A program made the position numbers and the translations under genes. Shown here piece after piece: positions 53,312 to 61,189 of a DNA stretch of 64,000 nucleotides. A model generated the notes under the pieces. The model did not search any database, was not told where the DNA came from, and was given only the letters and a program-made list of their open reading frames with translations. The DNA is from Streptomyces odontomachi. GTDB lineage: Bacteria; Actinomycetota; Actinomycetes; Streptomycetales; Streptomycetaceae. The DNA is taken from the NCBI RefSeq assembly GCF_024435355.1, contig NZ_JAMJWG010000003.1:248001-312000 (forward strand). Direction: 5' to 3'. Each line of letters begins with the position of its first letter. Position 1 is the stretch's first letter.

Positions 53312-54073
53312 TCAGCGGGTCAAATGGCGCCCCCCGGCGACCGAGACGACCTCCCCGTTGACGTGCCCGTTGGCGTCGGAGGCCAGGTAGGCGATCAGGC
53401 CGGCCACGTCCTCCGGGGTGCAGATCCGCCCGGTGGGCGTCTTGGCCGACTCCGCGTCCACGAGCTCCTGGCCGAACCCCGGATGGGTGAGCGCACGCTC
53501 GGTGAGGGTGAACCCCGGGCGGACGGCGTTGGTGAGGATGCCGTGCCGTGCCTCGCGCAGGGCAAGCACCCGCGCGGCGGCCTCGATCGCCGCCTTCGCG
53601 GCCGGGTAGCCCGCCGCGGCCGGCGCGGGCTGCTCGACGACGCAGGAGGAGACCAGCACGATCCGGCCCCAGCCCGATTCCCGCATGTCGGGTATCACCG
53701 TCTCGGCCAGGGTCATGGTGCCCGCCGCGTTCACCGTGAGGCCGTGCACGAGGGCGTCCCAGTCCTGGTCCTGCGTCGGCCATGCCACCGCATTGGCCAC
53801 CAGCACGTCCACCGGTCCGAGGCGTTCGCGGACCGTGTCGACGGCACGCGCCATCGACACGGGGTCCGCCTGATCCACCCGCACCGGGCACGCGGTCGCG
53901 CCCGCGCCCGCGCCTTCCACCAGTGCCGCGACCTCCGCGGCTCGTTCGCGCCTGCTGTGCCACCCGACGGCGACGGCAGCGCCCTCGCGGGCGAGCGCGA
54001 CGGCGGTGGCCGCACCGATGTCCCCCGAAGCACCCGTGACGAAGGCGACCTTCCCCTTGAGACCCAGGTCCAT
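53312..54073 (-). CDS. short-chain dehydrogenase/reductase
   Basis: A 253-residue classical SDR: cofactor loop VTGASGDIGAATAVALA, VANAVA, active-site Ser in VLVSSCVV, YPAAKAAIEA carrying Tyr and Lys, and NAVRPGFT. Lack of an acidic residue at the end of beta2 (GWHSRRERAA) suggests NADP preference. Divergent from a MarR gene, whose operators touch its promoter. ATG at 54073 follows GGGGAGC. Confidence 0.94.
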   Translation of the reverse strand: MDLGLKGKVAFVTGASGDIGAATAVALAREGAAVAVGWHSRRERAAEVAALVEGAGAGATACPVRVDQADPVSMARAVDTVRERLGPVDVLVANAVAWPTQDQDWDALVHGLTVNAAGTMTLAETVIPDMRESGWGRIVLVSSCVVEQPAPAAAGYPAAKAAIEAAARVLALREARHGILTNAVRPGFTLTERALTHPGFGQELVDAESAKTPTGRICTPEDVAGLIAYLASDANGHVNGEVVSVAGGRHLTR

Positions 54074-54096
54074 GACCGCTCCCCTTCTCCATTTAC

Positions 54097-54123
54097 ATAG
54101 CCGGCTATCTAATAGCCGACTAT
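54097..54123. promoter_or_regulatory. MarR operators between SDR and MarR genes
   Basis: ATAGCCGGCTAT at 54097-54108 is a perfect palindrome and ATAGCCGACTAT at 54112-54123 is a near copy, 15 bp centre to centre, followed by TATATATCTC. The pair lies 24-50 bp from both starts. Confidence 0.75.
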
Positions 54124-54146
54124 ATATCTCACCGTAGGGTGGGGAC

Positions 54147-54620
54147 ATGGACCCCGCCGACGTCACCCGCGTGAACCGCGCCCTGAACAAGCTGTCCAAG
54201 CTCTACCGGGCGGCGAAGGCGCACGCCCTGGCCGAGTTCGGCCTGCACCCGGGCCAGGACGTCCTGCTGTGGGTGCTCGCCCAGGCCGAGGACGGCATGA
54301 CGATCTCCGCCCTCGCCGACCGGCTCGGCGTGGAGTCCCCCACCGCGACGCGCAGCCTCAAACGGATGGAGAAGACCGGGCTGTTCCGTCGGGACCCCGT
54401 CCCCTCCGACCGGCGCCAGGTACGCATCGCCCTCACCCCGCAGGGGCGGGCCCTGATCCCCCGGATCGAACGGGTCTGGGCCGACCTCGCCGACACCACG
54501 CTGGGACCACTGTCCGACGACGATCTGGCCGTCGTCGTCCGGGCCCTGGAGCAGGCGAGCGAGGAACTGCGCGGCTTCGTCGGCGGCGACCACGCACGCG
54601 CCGTCCTCGCCGAGGACTAG
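54147..54620 (+). CDS. MarR family transcriptional regulator
   Basis: A 157-residue winged-helix protein: GQDVLLWVLAQAEDGMTISALADRLGVESPTATRSLKRMEKTGLFRRDPVPSDRRQVRIALTPQGR is the MarR DNA-binding domain with the typical DxR wing. It should repress itself and the divergent SDR and respond to a small phenolic or oxidising compound. Confidence 0.94.
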   Translation: MDPADVTRVNRALNKLSKLYRAAKAHALAEFGLHPGQDVLLWVLAQAEDGMTISALADRLGVESPTATRSLKRMEKTGLFRRDPVPSDRRQVRIALTPQGRALIPRIERVWADLADTTLGPLSDDDLAVVVRALEQASEELRGFVGGDHARAVLAED

Positions 54621-54671
54621 GGGGAGTCTGACGAGTAGGTCCGAAGTCCCGCCCGCCCCGGGACAACACAC

Positions 54672-55205
54672 CTAGGGCTGGTACAGGTCGTTCAGCTCGT
54701 CCGCGTGCTCTTCCTCCTCCTCGAGGATGTCCTCGATGAGCCGACGGCTCGTCGGGTCGCTCTCGCCGATCCAGCGGACGATCTCCGTGTACGTCTCGAT
54801 GACGATGCGTTCGGCGACGAAGTTCTCGCGGATCATCCCCTGGAGGTCGGTCTCGGCGGGCGTCACGTACTCGGTGTGGGAGCGGGAGACGAGGGTGGCC
54901 GGATCCATGTCCGGGTTGCCGCCCAGCTGGTTGACGCGGTCCGAGACGCGCTTGAAGTGGTCGAGCTCCTCGTCGGCGTGCTCGCGGAACAGGTCGGCCA
55001 CCTGCTCGCGGTGGATGCCCTGGGCCACGATCGCGTTCTGCGTGTAGCGCAGGTAGCAGACCATTTCGGTGGCGACGACCTGGTTGAGCACGTTGAGGAG
55101 ACGTTCGAGGTCGGCCTTGTTCGCGGGGGTGACCGGGCCCTTCGTGATGTTCTTCCGGGCCTCCTGGCGGATGCGGCTGACGTCGATGGCGAACTGGTTC
55201 TGCAC
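54672..55205 (-). CDS. ferritin-like / bacterioferritin-type protein
   Basis: A 177-residue four-helix ferritin-like protein. Metal ligands are visible: Glu in VATEMVCYLRY, ExxH in ADEELDHFKRV, Glu in VAERIVIETYTEIV and the C-terminal EEEEHADELNDLY. It probably stores or detoxifies iron, or protects DNA. GTG at 55205 follows GAGGAACG. It stands alone and is divergent from the GH16 glucanase gene. Confidence 0.88.
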   Translation of the reverse strand: MQNQFAIDVSRIRQEARKNITKGPVTPANKADLERLLNVLNQVVATEMVCYLRYTQNAIVAQGIHREQVADLFREHADEELDHFKRVSDRVNQLGGNPDMDPATLVSRSHTEYVTPAETDLQGMIRENFVAERIVIETYTEIVRWIGESDPTSRRLIEDILEEEEEHADELNDLYQP

Positions 55206-55314
55206 GGGTCGTTCCTCTTCGGTCGTTCCCGGCGGGCTCGGGCCCCGGGATCGTAAGCAGCCCACCGGAGCAGCCCGGTGCCGACGCGCCCACCAGCGCC
55301 TCGCTCCCGCTCTC

Positions 55315-55373
55315 TTGACAGCCGTCCGGCGGAGGAACAGGCTCTGAGAGCGCTCTCCCAAGAGAGCGCTCTC
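55315..55373 (+). promoter_or_regulatory. promoter and twin LacI-type operators of the GH16 gene
   Basis: TTGACA at 55315-55320 is followed after 17 bp by CAGGCT at 55338-55343. Two identical palindromes GAGAGCGCTCTC lie at 55346-55357 and 55362-55373, over the expected start point. They share the AGCGCT core of CebR-type boxes. The remaining leader to 55559 shows repeated CGGCACCG-type steps. Confidence 0.7.
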
Positions 55374-55559
55374 AGAAATTCGGCTCTCGGCTCTCGGCTC
55401 GCACGAGCTCACCTCCAGGCATCGGCACCAGCACCGGTGCCGGTAGCGGCACCGGACCCCGCCGGTACCGGCACCGGTGCCGGACTCCGCGTCACGAGAC
55501 GCGGACGCTCCCCCCAACGCACACACGGAGCGCTCCCCCCACAAGGAGAAGGAGTACGC

Positions 55560-57077
55560 ATGTCACTCAGAGACACCCGAGACACCCGAGACACCCGAGA
55601 TATCCAGGGCATCCGAGACCTCCAGGGCATCCGAGATGGCAGAGGCAGTACGGGCTTGCGCGCTTCCGCCCGGCGTCACCGCCCGGCCCCTCCAGTCCGC
55701 CCGGCCCGCCGGGTCGGGGTCGGCCTGGTGGCCCTCGCCGCCACCGCGGCGGCCCTGTTCACCGCTTCGCCGACCGTCTCCGCGCAGCAGGCCACCGCCC
55801 GGCAGCCCGTGGCCGCCGCGCACGCGGACGCGGACGCGCCCCAGGTCCGCCCGCTCTCCGTGCCCGCACCGCCCGAGGGGTTCACCACCACCTGGGCCGA
55901 TGACTTCGACGGCGCCGCGGGCACCGGTCTGGACACCAAGGTCTGGCGTTACGACGCCGGCCCGGGCAGCAGCTTCGGCACCGGCGAGATCGAGACGACG
56001 ACCACCAGCACCGCCAACGTATTCCACGACGGCAACGGTCACATGGTGCTCAAGGCCCTGCACGACGGCAGCGACCCGAACACCGGCTGGACGTCGGGCC
56101 GGGTGGAGACGCAGGCCGACGGGTTCGGGGCGTTGCCCGGCGGTGTGGTGCGGATGCAGGCGTCCATCCAGCAGCCGGACGTCAGCACGGCGAACGGCGC
56201 CGGGTACTGGCCGGCGTTCTGGATGCTGGGCGCCCCGCTTCGGGTCGGCAAGACCTGGCCCGGCTCCGGCGAGGTCGACATCCTGGAGGACATCAACGGC
56301 CGCAGCTCGACCTTCGGCACCCTGCACTGCGGTGTCGCGCCGGGCGGCTCCTGCAACGAGTCCACCGGCGTCGGCAGCGGCGAGCGCCCGTGCGCCGGCT
56401 GCCAGACGGGTTACCACACGTACGCGGTGGAACTGGACAGGTCGACGTCGCCCGAGCAGATCCGCTGGTACCTGGACGGCACCAACTACTACACGCTCAA
56501 GGCCGACCAGGTGGACGCCGCGCAGTGGGCCGACGCCGTCGACCACAGCTTCTTCATCATCTTCGACCTCGCCATCGGCGGCGCCTTCCCGGCCGCGTAC
56601 GGCGGTGGCCCCAACGCGGCCACGGTCTCCGGCGGCCAGCTGAACGTGGACTACGTCGCCGTCTACAACAAGGCCCCCGCCGGCCACCCCACCGCCAATC
56701 TCGCACAGGGCAAGCCGACCACCGCGTCGTCGGCCGAGAGCGCCGAGTTCCCGGCGTCGAACGCCACGGACGGCGACATCACCACCCGCTGGTCGAGCCA
56801 GTTCAGCGACCCGCAGTGGCTCCAGGTCGACCTGGGCCAGACGCACACGATCAACCACGCGACGGTCATCTGGGAGGCGGCCGGCGCATCGGCCTACCAG
56901 ATCCAGACGTCGAACGACGGCAACTCCTGGACGACCGTCTACCAGAACGACAACAGCCCGGCCGACATCCAGGACGTCGACGTGAACGGCTCGGGCCGCT
57001 ACGTCCGGATCAACGCCACGGGCCGGAACTCCCAGTGGGGTGACTCGGTGTACGAGTTCGCGGTGTACGGGTCGTAG
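55560..57077 (+). CDS. secreted GH16 beta-glucanase with C-terminal F5/8-type carbohydrate-binding domain
   Basis: A 505-residue enzyme. The GH16 catalytic signature GEVDILEDING lies near residue 237, with nucleophile Glu in EVD and acid/base Glu in LED, in the order of laminarinase-like enzymes. A discoidin/CBM32-like domain begins about residue 379 (NLAQGKPTTASSAES...WLQVDLGQTHTINHATVIWE). The signal region is unusually long: about 50 hydrophilic residues including RDTRDTRDTRD repeats, then ARRVGVGLVALAATAAALF, possibly Tat type. ATG at 55560 follows GGAGAAGGAG. Confidence 0.93.
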   Translation: MSLRDTRDTRDTRDIQGIRDLQGIRDGRGSTGLRASARRHRPAPPVRPARRVGVGLVALAATAAALFTASPTVSAQQATARQPVAAAHADADAPQVRPLSVPAPPEGFTTTWADDFDGAAGTGLDTKVWRYDAGPGSSFGTGEIETTTTSTANVFHDGNGHMVLKALHDGSDPNTGWTSGRVETQADGFGALPGGVVRMQASIQQPDVSTANGAGYWPAFWMLGAPLRVGKTWPGSGEVDILEDINGRSSTFGTLHCGVAPGGSCNESTGVGSGERPCAGCQTGYHTYAVELDRSTSPEQIRWYLDGTNYYTLKADQVDAAQWADAVDHSFFIIFDLAIGGAFPAAYGGGPNAATVSGGQLNVDYVAVYNKAPAGHPTANLAQGKPTTASSAESAEFPASNATDGDITTRWSSQFSDPQWLQVDLGQTHTINHATVIWEAAGASAYQIQTSNDGNSWTTVYQNDNSPADIQDVDVNGSGRYVRINATGRNSQWGDSVYEFAVYGS

Positions 57078-57196
57078 GCCTGCGGCGGTTCGCGGGCCTA
57101 CGGTCACGCGATGGCCGACGGTCGCCGGTCGCCGGTCGGCGCAGGCCGGTCGACCGCCCAGACTGCCCACCCACCCACGACGCCTCCCCGGCGCGG

Positions 57197-57233
57197 AGCG
57201 CCCCCGTTCGGCCGTGTGCCGGGTGGGGGCGCT
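57197..57233 (+). terminator. terminator of the GH16 gene
   Basis: AGCGCCCCC at 57197-57205 pairs with GGGGGCGCT at 57225-57233, followed by TCT. The remainder of the 355-bp gap to 57432 contains no gene. Confidence 0.75.
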
Positions 57234-57432
57234 TCTGGCGTCGTCAGGGTGCCAGGGTGCTTCTTCCGGACCACGTTGCCGGGTGGACGACCAGAACCGC
57301 GAGGCCGCGTGTCAGCCGCACACAGGTGGAATGGCCGCTTCTCGTCTGCCCCACAACCACCCAAAGAGGCTTAATGGTGTCCCCGCGACACAGCACGGGA
57401 GCACGACAACACGGGACAACACGGGGGAGCGC

Positions 57433-58038
57433 ATGGACCAGACCGGGACAGGAAGCATCGCCGCACCACCGCCCGACCCGCCGCCGCAACCGGCCCAACC
57501 GCCCCCCATACCGCCGCTTCCCCGCAGGGGAGCCCCCCTGGTCCTCCGGGTCAGCAGCCGAGTGCTGTGGGTGGGGTCGGCGGCCGTCCCCCTGCACAAC
57601 ATCACCTGGGTCGACGCCTTCAAGCTCAAGGGCGACTGGAGCACGGCCGCCCTCCGCTTCGTGAAATACCTCGTCGTCGCCGTAGTGGTCTACATCTTGA
57701 TCGCCTACACGAGCGGCGATGAGGCGCGTCTCCAGGACGCCGGTGACGACCAGCCGCCCTTGATCATCATCTGCGTCCTGTTCCTGGCCGCCTTCAGGGA
57801 CGTGTTCGGTCGCAAGCCGGTGCTGGTCGTCGAGACGGCCAGCGGCTCCGCGGTCATCGTGACCCTGCCGAGCGTGGACGAGCTGCGGCAGATCGCCGGA
57901 AAGATCGTGTACGCGATCGACAACCCGCAGGCCGAGTTCAGCGCGGTCGTGCACCAGTACAACAGCAACAAGACGAACAACTACGGACCTGTCGTCAACA
58001 TGAACGGCGGCCGGGGGAACACGGGGTTCAAGCTGTGA
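57433..58038 (+). CDS. DUF6232-like membrane protein with C-terminal NYGPVVNMNGG motif
   Basis: A 201-residue protein: a Pro-rich cytoplasmic N-terminus (PPPDPPPQPAQPPPIPPLP), a small domain (LVLRVSSRVLWVGSAAVPLHNITWVDAF), two hydrophobic helices (FVKYLVVAVVVYILIAYT and PPLIIICVLFLAAF), then a second soluble part ending in NNYGPVVNMNGGRGNTGFKL. The layout fits DUF6232. The C-terminal Asn/Gly motif is repeated at the N-terminus of the next protein, whose start codon overlaps this stop. ATG at 57433 follows GGGGGAG. Confidence 0.8.
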   Translation: MDQTGTGSIAAPPPDPPPQPAQPPPIPPLPRRGAPLVLRVSSRVLWVGSAAVPLHNITWVDAFKLKGDWSTAALRFVKYLVVAVVVYILIAYTSGDEARLQDAGDDQPPLIIICVLFLAAFRDVFGRKPVLVVETASGSAVIVTLPSVDELRQIAGKIVYAIDNPQAEFSAVVHQYNSNKTNNYGPVVNMNGGRGNTGFKL

Positions 58039-58376
58039 GCGACACGTCGAACTACTACGGCCCCGTGGTCAACATGAACGGTGGCCACGACAACGTCGGC
58101 ATCAACCACGGCACCGTCGGCGGCGCCACCCAGGACGCCGAGCTCCACGCCGCCGTGGCAGACCTCACCCACCTCCTCCGGGACCTACGCCCCCACCTCA
58201 CCCCCGACCAGGCCCGAACCGTCGACGACGCCCTGCCCCAACTCACCCCCGACCGGGCCGCCCTACGCGAACGCGGCCTCGTCCTGGCGTCCCTCGCACA
58301 GATCGCGGCAGCCGTCTCCGCGGTGGGCCAGCCGGCCGCGGAGGCGGTGGGGCGGCTGCTGGCGCTGCTGCGTTAG
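58035..58376 (+). CDS. small helical protein with N-terminal NYYGPVVNMNGG motif
   Basis: A 113-residue protein with no named family. Residues 6-30 read NYYGPVVNMNGGHDNVGINHG, matching the C-terminus of the upstream membrane protein. The rest is helical (DAELHAAVADLTHLLRDLRPHL; ALRERGLVLASLAQIAAAVSAVG; AAEAVGRLLALLR), the last helix being amphipathic. GTG at 58035 overlaps the upstream stop (GTGA), so both proteins are made together. Confidence 0.8.
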   Translation: MSDTSNYYGPVVNMNGGHDNVGINHGTVGGATQDAELHAAVADLTHLLRDLRPHLTPDQARTVDDALPQLTPDRAALRERGLVLASLAQIAAAVSAVGQPAAEAVGRLLALLR

Positions 58377-58482
58377 GTACCGGTCGCGTGCGCCTGGCCG
58401 CCACGTGGTCCCGCGGCGGCTTCGCGGAGGACAGCGATGGGTGCCCCCTTTCCCGTGTACTTCCCGTGTGCCTTGCCATCGG

Positions 58483-58800
58483 TCAGTCCGGAACACGGCC
58501 ACTCGCCAGGAGTGTCCCCAGGGTGCCGGGCTCCGGTTGAGGCAGCACCTCGGCGTGTGCCGTGCTGAACCCGTGACGCTTGAGGATGTCGACCCACTGC
58601 TCCGGCCCGTACTGCCAGCGATACACGACCAGTTCACTCTCCCGCCCCTCCAGCCACTTGCCGCCCATCTGCTGTGCTCCGCACTGGCCGGCGCTGGGCT
58701 CGCGATGGGAGAAGGCGAAGACACCGCCGCGTGCCAGGCGCCGGCGCGCCTCCGTCCACGTCCCCGGCGTCCGTGATGCCGAGACTCTCCGCGTGAATGT
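58483..58800 (-). pseudogene. C-terminal remnant of a class I methyltransferase
   Basis: One minus-strand frame, without a start, reads EARRRLARGGVFAFSHREPS and continues ELVVYRWQYGPEQWVDILKR to the stop. This is the C-terminal third of a SAM-dependent methyltransferase. The SAM-binding part is missing upstream, where the frames break. Confidence 0.55.
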
Positions 58801-58947
58801 TCAGGTCGTACTCGCCGACCCGCCGACGCCCGGAGCTGACCGCATCCAGTGACGCGGTCCTCCGGTCTGGTTTCGTGGTCCTGTCTGGTCGAGACTGACA
58901 TGGCCATCATGGCGTCGTGAAACCTCGATCGGCGGGAGGGGGAAGCC

Positions 58948-59379
58948 GTGGCTGAGTCCTACTGGGAACCGACGGGTCGGCCAGGGGACTTCGGGCCGCT
59001 AGGTCCATGGACCTTGGAACAGACCACGTATCTCGCGTGCACCGATACGGGCGTTCGTTCCCTACCGGTAGTTCTTCAAGGCCACGTGATCGGATACCTA
59101 TGGGCCTCGGAGACCGAGGAGGCCGCCAACTACGTCGGCAGGGGCGGCACTGGAGCGGTCGGGTTCGACGCCGGCGGGCCGTGGCATCGACGGTTGGAGG
59201 AAGCCTGGAACGCAGGCTTCTCCGCGTGGGAGGCGGTGCAGTTGTGGGTGGGCGAACCGGAGGACCCCGTCGCGGGTGCGATCCCTGACGACGCCGAGGA
59301 TCTGGTCCTGCCGAATTCACGGGCCGCTCGGTGTCTTGCCAGCCACGCCGACGACTACGAGCGACGGCGATTGCGGTAA
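58948..59379 (+). CDS. hypothetical protein
   Basis: A 143-residue acidic protein of unknown family (MAESYWEPTGRPGDFGPLG, VVLQGHVIGYLWASETEEAANYVGR, WHRRLEEAWNAGFSAWEAVQLW). It lacks membrane segments. GTG at 58948 has a strong GGGAGGGGGA sequence upstream. It lies between two methyltransferase remnants on the other strand, so this may be a recombination-prone site. Confidence 0.7.
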   Translation: MAESYWEPTGRPGDFGPLGPWTLEQTTYLACTDTGVRSLPVVLQGHVIGYLWASETEEAANYVGRGGTGAVGFDAGGPWHRRLEEAWNAGFSAWEAVQLWVGEPEDPVAGAIPDDAEDLVLPNSRAARCLASHADDYERRRLR

Positions 59380-59563
59380 CGATCCGTGCTCGACGGCACA
59401 TGACCAACGTAGGACCACAGCGGCAAGGAACACACGCACGCCGCACCGAACCGGGTCGGGGGAAGCACCTCCCGGACTCTTCACAGCAAAGGGAGGTGCA
59501 TCTTCGCAGTCCCCACGTACGGCGAACCCGAACGCACCGGTGTGCGTGCCGGGCGCGCACCGA

Positions 59564-59779
59564 TCACCCGCCGCGAGCATGAACCACCAAGGACGGCGGC
59601 AAGCCGGCACGCTGCGGCTGATCTGCGACGACCCGGGCGTCGGGCGTCGGCTCGTCCAGCGCCTGGATCAGGAACCCGTGGCGGAGGAGCGCGGTGACGT
59701 AGGTGGACAGCTTCCGGTGCTGGTTGCCCGCCCGGCGCACCCCCTGGGGGTCGTCGGAGCGCCAGAAACCCTCCTGAAG
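59564..59779 (-). pseudogene. second methyltransferase C-terminal remnant
   Basis: The minus-strand frame reads FWRSDDPQGVRRAGNQHRKL, TYVTALLRHGFLIQALDEPT and RAGLPPSLVVHA before a TGA. This is the C-terminal end typical of class I methyltransferases. A TAG interrupts the frame at 59780-59782. The sequence differs from the remnant at 58483, so it comes from a different gene. Nothing else is supported in 59380-59903. Confidence 0.55.
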
Positions 59780-59903
59780 CTATCGCCGACGACGCGACGC
59801 GCCGTCCCGTCTTCGGTTCGTGTCCAGGTGGCGTGGGGAGCTTCGAAGCAGGAGTGCGGGATGGTGTCGACGCAAACAGGCCACCCACCCATCCCCCGGC
59901 TCG

Positions 59904-60755
59904 CTAGGAGCCCTCATCCAGCGCAAAGCGCAAATACCGATCCGCCGACCGCCGAACCGCCCCCGCCCCGTCGGCGCCGACCACGCGCCCCCAGAACGCC
60001 CCGTAGATCCGCTCGAAGGCGAAAGGCTCGACCAGGGCGAGCGCGCGGCGGATGGTGCTCGGTCGTTCCGGGATGAAGTTGGGGATGCTGTACATGAAGC
60101 TGACCCAGCGCCGGTCCATGACCACCATGAAGATGTCGCCGCTGAAGAGCGCGCCGCGCCCCTCCGGGTCGTCGGCCCAGTGCAGCACCGTGCCTCCGGC
60201 GAAGTGCGTGCCCGCGTTGATCAGTGTCATGCCGGGCGTGATCGGGTGGGTGTCGCCCGTCCAGTACTCGATCACCGGATCGGGTCGCGCGACCCAGTCA
60301 CGGTCCGCGGCATGGACGTAGACCGGAGCGTCGAAGGCCCGGCCCCACTCGGTCATCACGCCGTAGAAGTGCGGATGGCTGACGGCGATCGCGCTGATCC
60401 CGCCCAGCTCCTCGATGTCGGCGGCGAGGTCGTCGTCGAGGTAGCCCAGGCAGTCCCACAGCACGTTGCCGGCCGGTGAGCGGATCAGCAGTGCGCGCTG
60501 GCCGATGGCCACCGACGGCTCCGTGCCGACCCCGGTGACGCCGGGCCCTTCCTCGTCGAGCCGCCCGCGACGGCCTTCGGCGCGCAGCTCGGCCAGCGTC
60601 GTCCACCGCTGACCGTCCCACCCGACGTACTGCCGCTCGTCCAGGCAGATCGGGCAGTCGGCGCGCGGCGCCCCGTACTGCACGCCGCAGGTGCTACAGA
60701 TCGGAAGCTGCGCACCCGTGCTCGACACGACCCTCTTTGAAGACGGCATCGGCAT
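59904..60755 (-). CDS. MBL-fold metallo-hydrolase with N-terminal zinc ribbon
   Basis: A 283-residue protein. An N-terminal Cys4 ribbon (C20, C23, C34, C37: ICSTCGVQYG...CPICLDE) precedes a metallo-beta-lactamase fold. There SHPHFYG keeps the first two His, but the following Asp-His pair is replaced; GTHFAGGTVLHW and FSGDIFMV supply the later ligands. It may bind one metal only. ATG at 60755 follows GAGAGGTAGG. Confidence 0.82.
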   Translation of the reverse strand: MPMPSSKRVVSSTGAQLPICSTCGVQYGAPRADCPICLDERQYVGWDGQRWTTLAELRAEGRRGRLDEEGPGVTGVGTEPSVAIGQRALLIRSPAGNVLWDCLGYLDDDLAADIEELGGISAIAVSHPHFYGVMTEWGRAFDAPVYVHAADRDWVARPDPVIEYWTGDTHPITPGMTLINAGTHFAGGTVLHWADDPEGRGALFSGDIFMVVMDRRWVSFMYSIPNFIPERPSTIRRALALVEPFAFERIYGAFWGRVVGADGAGAVRRSADRYLRFALDEGS

Positions 60756-60768
60756 CCACCTACCTCTC

Positions 60769-60821
60769 CATGAACCCATGGACCCATGGACCCATGAACC
60801 CATGAACGCGTGACCCCATGA
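60769..60821. repeat. short CCATGAAC/CCATGGAC tandem repeats
   Basis: Five to six 9-bp units alternating CCATGAACC and CCATGGACC stand just upstream of the MBL gene. The rest of 60822-61023 shows no gene. Confidence 0.75.
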
Positions 60822-61023
60822 ATCCCTACGCGACCCTCCACGGCCGCGCCATCGCCGTTCCGTACCCTCACCATTCCGTACCATCGCCCCACGGAAGCCG
60901 GCAGGGCGACGACGCCGAGCACCGGTATGCGACGACGACCACCGGCCTGCGCTGCCCACCCGTGTGCCATCGGCGCACTCCCGCCGACCGACTGACTGAC
61001 TGACCGTCTCCACCCACGAACAT

Positions 61024-61035
61024 GGGAGCGCTCCC
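61024..61035 (+). promoter_or_regulatory. CebR/LacI-type box upstream of the sugar dehydrogenase-like gene
   Basis: GGGAGCGCTCCC is a perfect palindrome and differs from the 14-bp CebR-type box only at the outer bases. A second inverted repeat TACCTG-TCAAG-CAGGTA lies at 61054-61070, and three 18-bp CATCGCCACGAGGA-type repeats fill 61110-61166 before the gene. Confidence 0.65.
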
Positions 61036-61189
61036 GCACACCCCTAGTGCATGTACCTGTCAAGCAGGTAACGTCATTGCGCTCACCCAGAGCGCCTTCC
61101 GTACCACCCGCGCCATCGACACGAGGACCTCCATCGCCACGAGGATCCCCATCGCCACGAGGATCTCCCCCCGCACCTCTGGAGTGCTC

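Noticed and set aside
59820..60479. Plus-strand 219-codon frame opposite the MBL gene
   Set aside because: No homology; it mirrors the MBL-fold gene, which has clear motifs.
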